NCBI GenBank assembly: GCA_026705445.1
Contig: JAPPAR010000019.1
Span: 155,340 to 219,339 of the forward strand
Reading direction: 5' to 3'
DNA: 64,000 bases
Source: Candidatus Dadabacteria bacterium
Lineage (GTDB): Bacteria > Desulfobacterota_D > UBA1144 > Nemesobacterales > Nemesobacteraceae
A program made the translations under genes and the position numbers. Position 1 is the stretch's first letter; each line of letters starts with the position of its first letter. The notes beneath the pieces were generated by a model. That model had not been told where the DNA came from. It made no database searches and saw only the letters and a list, made by a program, of their open reading frames with translations. Below, piece by piece: positions 60,309-64,000 of the stretch.

Positions 60309-60480
60309 GTTTTCGGGGAGATCGCAGCGGGGTTTCCCCATCCCTCGGTATTTTTGAAAGGAAAATTCTACGTATTCGTTTCTTAAATTCAAGAGACGAG
60401 TTGCTTTTGAGAAGTTTGAAACCGGCATTGTTCTGCACTCTCTTGAAGCTAAAACCTTTTTGCTTTTAGAGAACATCCGT

Positions 60481-60516
60481 TTGACATTATCGTAAGTTTT
60501 GTACATATATATGCAC
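60481..60516 (+). promoter_or_regulatory. promoter and palindromic operator of hicAB
   Basis: A perfect TTGACA lies at 60481-60486. GTACATATATATGCAC at 60501-60516 is a 16-base palindrome with one mismatched pair and overlaps the likely -10. The HicB RHH domain is the probable binder. hicA begins at 60540. Confidence 0.55.
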
Positions 60517-60539
60517 GATTAAGTGATGAAAATAATTGT

Positions 60540-60728
60540 ATGGAAACTCGAACTGACCGGATCAGGCGCAGGCTGCAAAAAGATGGATGGTATCTGGCAC
60601 GTCATGGTTCTGGTCACGATGTCTATAAACACCCTAGCATTCAAGGAATCATTACTTTGCCACGACACAGAAAAGTGTCTCCGGGTGTTGTCCGCTCCAT
60701 AGCGAAGAAAGCAGGGTGGATGGACTGA
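60540..60728 (+). CDS. hicA: HicA family mRNA interferase toxin
   Basis: The 62-residue protein has the double-stranded RNA-binding-like HicA fold with RRRLQKDGWYLARHGSGHDVYKHP, including the catalytic histidine in HGSGHD, and ITLPRHRKVSPGVVRSIAKKAGW. It degrades mRNA independent of the ribosome. The partner antitoxin follows after 25 bases. Confidence 0.92.
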   Translation: METRTDRIRRRLQKDGWYLARHGSGHDVYKHPSIQGIITLPRHRKVSPGVVRSIAKKAGWMD

Positions 60729-60753
60729 TAATATATTTGGATAGGATACGGTT

Positions 60754-61140
60754 ATGGTTAGATATCCCGCGTTGATTGACGGAGAAAAAGGAGCCTACGG
60801 TGTTTCGTTTCCGGATATTCCCGGCGTTGTAGCAATGGGATCAACCGTGGACGAGGCGTTGTTAAACGCCGAAGAAGCACTTCGGGGCTACGTAATTGAG
60901 ACGGAAAAAACCGGAGATGAGCTTATCTCTCCGAGTTTGATCGAAGAAGTTGAAACTCCTGCCGGCAGTGCGCTCGTTTCGATACCGCTTGTCCGTCTTT
61001 CAGGGCATAGCATACGTGCCAATTTTATGCTGGATGAGGGAGTTCTAGCTTATATTGACGGCGAAGCGCGCCGCCGTGGCATGACGCGGACTAAGTTTGT
61101 GGAGTGGATGACGCGGCGTATCGCCCAGATGGGTGGGTGA
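60754..61140 (+). CDS. hicB: HicB family antitoxin
   Basis: The 128-residue protein has the degraded RNase H-like HicB domain (YGVSFPDIPGVVAMGSTVDEALLNAEEALRGYV) and a C-terminal ribbon-helix-helix-like part (EGVLAYIDGEARRRGMTRTKFVEWM). It would neutralise HicA and bind the operator. AGGATACGG precedes the ATG. Confidence 0.92.
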   Translation: MVRYPALIDGEKGAYGVSFPDIPGVVAMGSTVDEALLNAEEALRGYVIETEKTGDELISPSLIEEVETPAGSALVSIPLVRLSGHSIRANFMLDEGVLAYIDGEARRRGMTRTKFVEWMTRRIAQMGG

Positions 61141-61185
61141 TCTTTCAAAAATACAACACCAGAGGAATTTTGTAGAAGGTGAAAA

Positions 61186-61701
61186 ATGCTATTGAAACTG
61201 ATTTTTGTAGTTGCATTTTTGTTTTTCTCCCCGCATGTTGCGGGGGCAGGAAACGATTGCCCTGACGCAGGCAAAGACCTTTACGCTTGGTGGCAGTGCA
61301 TGGAGAAAGCCCATAATGCGGCTTTACAGGCAAACCCTGACTCCTGCGGGCCGGGAATGGGGTTAGGGAAAACGTTAACAGAAAAAGCACTGAAGGCTAG
61401 GAACCTGAGAGTGTTAGGCTTTCAAAGAGAACTTCGAGAAGAGGGGATAGTTTACGATACAACATCCGAGACCGTTTCTCCAAGCGACCCTGATTACGAG
61501 GGCGGATATATTTCCCCCGAAAAATGGAACATTTTGCCGCTGGGGGACAAACAGGCAGTGGCAACAGTCTTGGCTATCTATCGAGACTGCCTTATGGCTT
61601 TCCCCAAAAGGGAGAAATGGAGTATGAACATAAAAATCTACGACGTTTATACCGGCAAGGAAATGGGGAGACTCTCCCCCGCCGGTTACAAGGACAAGTA
61701 A
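61186..61701 (+). CDS. secreted protein of unknown function
   Basis: The 171-residue protein has a signal peptide (MLLKLIFVVAFLFFSPHVAGA) and then CPDAGKDLYAWWQCMEKAH, with four cysteines (C24, C37, C54 and C135 approximately) that may form disulfides. No family recognised. Its stop TAA is followed at once by an ATG in the same frame, starting the next open frame. AAGGTG precedes the start. Confidence 0.7.
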   Translation: MLLKLIFVVAFLFFSPHVAGAGNDCPDAGKDLYAWWQCMEKAHNAALQANPDSCGPGMGLGKTLTEKALKARNLRVLGFQRELREEGIVYDTTSETVSPSDPDYEGGYISPEKWNILPLGDKQAVATVLAIYRDCLMAFPKREKWSMNIKIYDVYTGKEMGRLSPAGYKDK

Positions 61702-62316
61702 ATGAGAATCTGGAACACGCAGGCCCGATCATACCGCTTTCTGGAAGCGATTCAGAAAGAGAACGAGCGGGGGGAGTACCCTGCGGGAATCGAAATTATA
61801 CGCTTGGACGGAGAGTTCGATTCCAGGACGGGTGGACGCTCTAGGGTGCGGCGGTTCTACACGACTCTTTCCCTGCTTGAGAAGTACGGACTGGTGAAGG
61901 ACGTATCCACCTACGGCGGAGTGAAGCGGTATGCGATCACCCGGGATATGTCCTTCCGACAGTGGCAAATATGCCTTCAGAACAGCCATATCCATTGAAA
62001 ACAGAAGAATACGCGTACTCTACACCCTCGGACTCAGGCATTTTTACGAGAATTTCCTTTAGGAAGCGTACCAGACGAATACTACGATTATCTCGCGGAC
62101 GGAATATCATTGGATGATCTTTACAGCAGATACCCCGAAAAATCCCTCGCTGCGGATAGTTCCACATGGAAATGTACCTTGGGTGAGGAATCGCCGGGCA
62201 ATGTGAAAAAGAACCGGAACGTCTCTTTTTGGCTTTCGAAAATAAATTTCCGCCAAACCCTTGCCAAAGCAAAACCGTCCGTTAGTATGATGGCTCACCT
62301 TCATTTTTTTGTTTGA
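61702..62316 (+). pseudogene. decayed winged-helix-like gene
   Basis: An open frame of 98 codons (61702-61998) has a helix-turn-helix-like stretch (RRFYTTLSLLEKYGLVKDVSTYGGVKRYAITRDM), then a TGA. Past it the same frame is open to 62316 and includes PDEYYDYLADGISLDDLYSRYP, which looks like real protein sequence. Between them, sense-like residues (IENRRIRVLYTLGLRHFYENF) lie in another frame. This pattern suggests one gene broken by two frameshifts. The alternative is a short intact 98-residue regulator. The leader of the 16S operon follows. Confidence 0.5.
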
Positions 62317-62346
62317 AGTTGTTTTGTTTTTCTTGTTCTTTTTAAA

Positions 62347-62377
62347 TTGACAATTTCCGGTGGGTGAGTACTATACT
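62347..62377 (+). promoter_or_regulatory. rRNA operon promoter
   Basis: A perfect TTGACA lies at 62347-62352. TACTAT (62369-62374, 16-base spacer) or TATACT (62372-62377, 19-base spacer) is the -10. The start falls about 85 bases before the mature 16S end. GATCTTTGAAAATTTA at 62398-62413 in the leader resembles the pre-rRNA region of Deltaproteobacteria-grade operons. Confidence 0.6.
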
Positions 62378-62465
62378 CTACCCATTTTGATAACTTGATC
62401 TTTGAAAATTTAATAGCAGATGATAGCGGGCGAACTAGAGCAGTATCCGTAAATTCTTTTAAATT

Positions 62466-64000
<1,535 letters not shown>

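Noticed and set aside
60309..60506. 66-codon upstream extension of cysS
   Set aside because: Homologues start near the MQKKPP residue; the extension has no similarity to CysRS and overlaps the hicAB promoter region.

Overview
The window is a 64 kb piece of a bacterial chromosome with a Gram-negative envelope (TonB, an outer-membrane barrel, lipoproteins). It is dense with housekeeping genes and shows no prophage, insertion sequence or CRISPR array. Several gene orders resemble those of Deltaproteobacteria-grade bacteria: nnr-tsaE-lysC-cimA, a tRNA-Pro next to surE and a MerR gene, and ffs-dnaX-ybaB-recR. An alternative complex III operon is also present. The 16S gene at the right edge allows a proper placement. 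My best guess from memory is a lineage near Candidatus Dadabacteria, with low to moderate confidence.

Layout, left to right. 1-6.2 kb: riboflavin (ribA end, ribH), nusB, trpD-trpC, then three thiol peroxidases (tpx and two Bcp-type peroxiredoxins) mixed with small membrane and Fe-S assembly genes, ending with bioD. 6.3-13.7 kb: a complete actABCDEF operon (quinol:cytochrome c oxidoreductase, alternative complex III) with its own promoter and a 49-residue membrane protein at the end. 13.8-16.9 kb: an accessory stretch with a dinJ/yafQ-type toxin-antitoxin pair, an orphan gldC homologue and a four-gene heavy-metal handling locus on the minus strand. 16.9-28.9 kb: mostly minus-strand metabolism (LLM oxidoreductase, TonB, NAD-isocitrate dehydrogenase family, surE, rnhB, dapA, asd, an RpiB/LacAB-type isomerase, a DUF4143 ATPase), with a cyclophilin and purM on plus and two tRNA-Pro genes.

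28.9-45.9 kb: an orphan peptide-binding lipoprotein, etfBA, murI, an acyl-CoA thioesterase, clpS-clpA, a Phd/PIN toxin-antitoxin pair, an ABC-F ATPase, cstA, and the recR-ybaB-dnaX-ffs block. 46-52.7 kb: two tandem cupins, tRNA-Ser, a Nudix hydrolase, tRNA-Leu, a MoeB-rhodanese protein, a tandem pair of cold-shock genes with duplicated promoters, an exonuclease and trhO. 52.7-60.3 kb: cimA, lysC, tsaE, nnr, a radical SAM protein and cysS. 60.5-64 kb: hicAB, a secreted protein, a decayed regulator gene, and a 16S rRNA gene with its promoter, cut about 4 bases before its 3' end.

How the genes work together: lysC-asd-dapA give the start of the lysine/threonine pathway, and cimA feeds isoleucine. 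EtfBA and the ACIII operon point to a respiratory electron chain in which fatty-acid or similar oxidation feeds quinol to cytochrome c. No terminal oxidase is adjacent. The most useful new observations are structural: a duplicated [merR 3' end + tRNA-Pro] segment, a 380-bp cold-shock gene repeat with a vestigial third copy, a cyclophilin with an internal ribosome-binding site that could give secreted and cytosolic forms, and a promoter followed within about 40 bases by a terminator ahead of etfBA.
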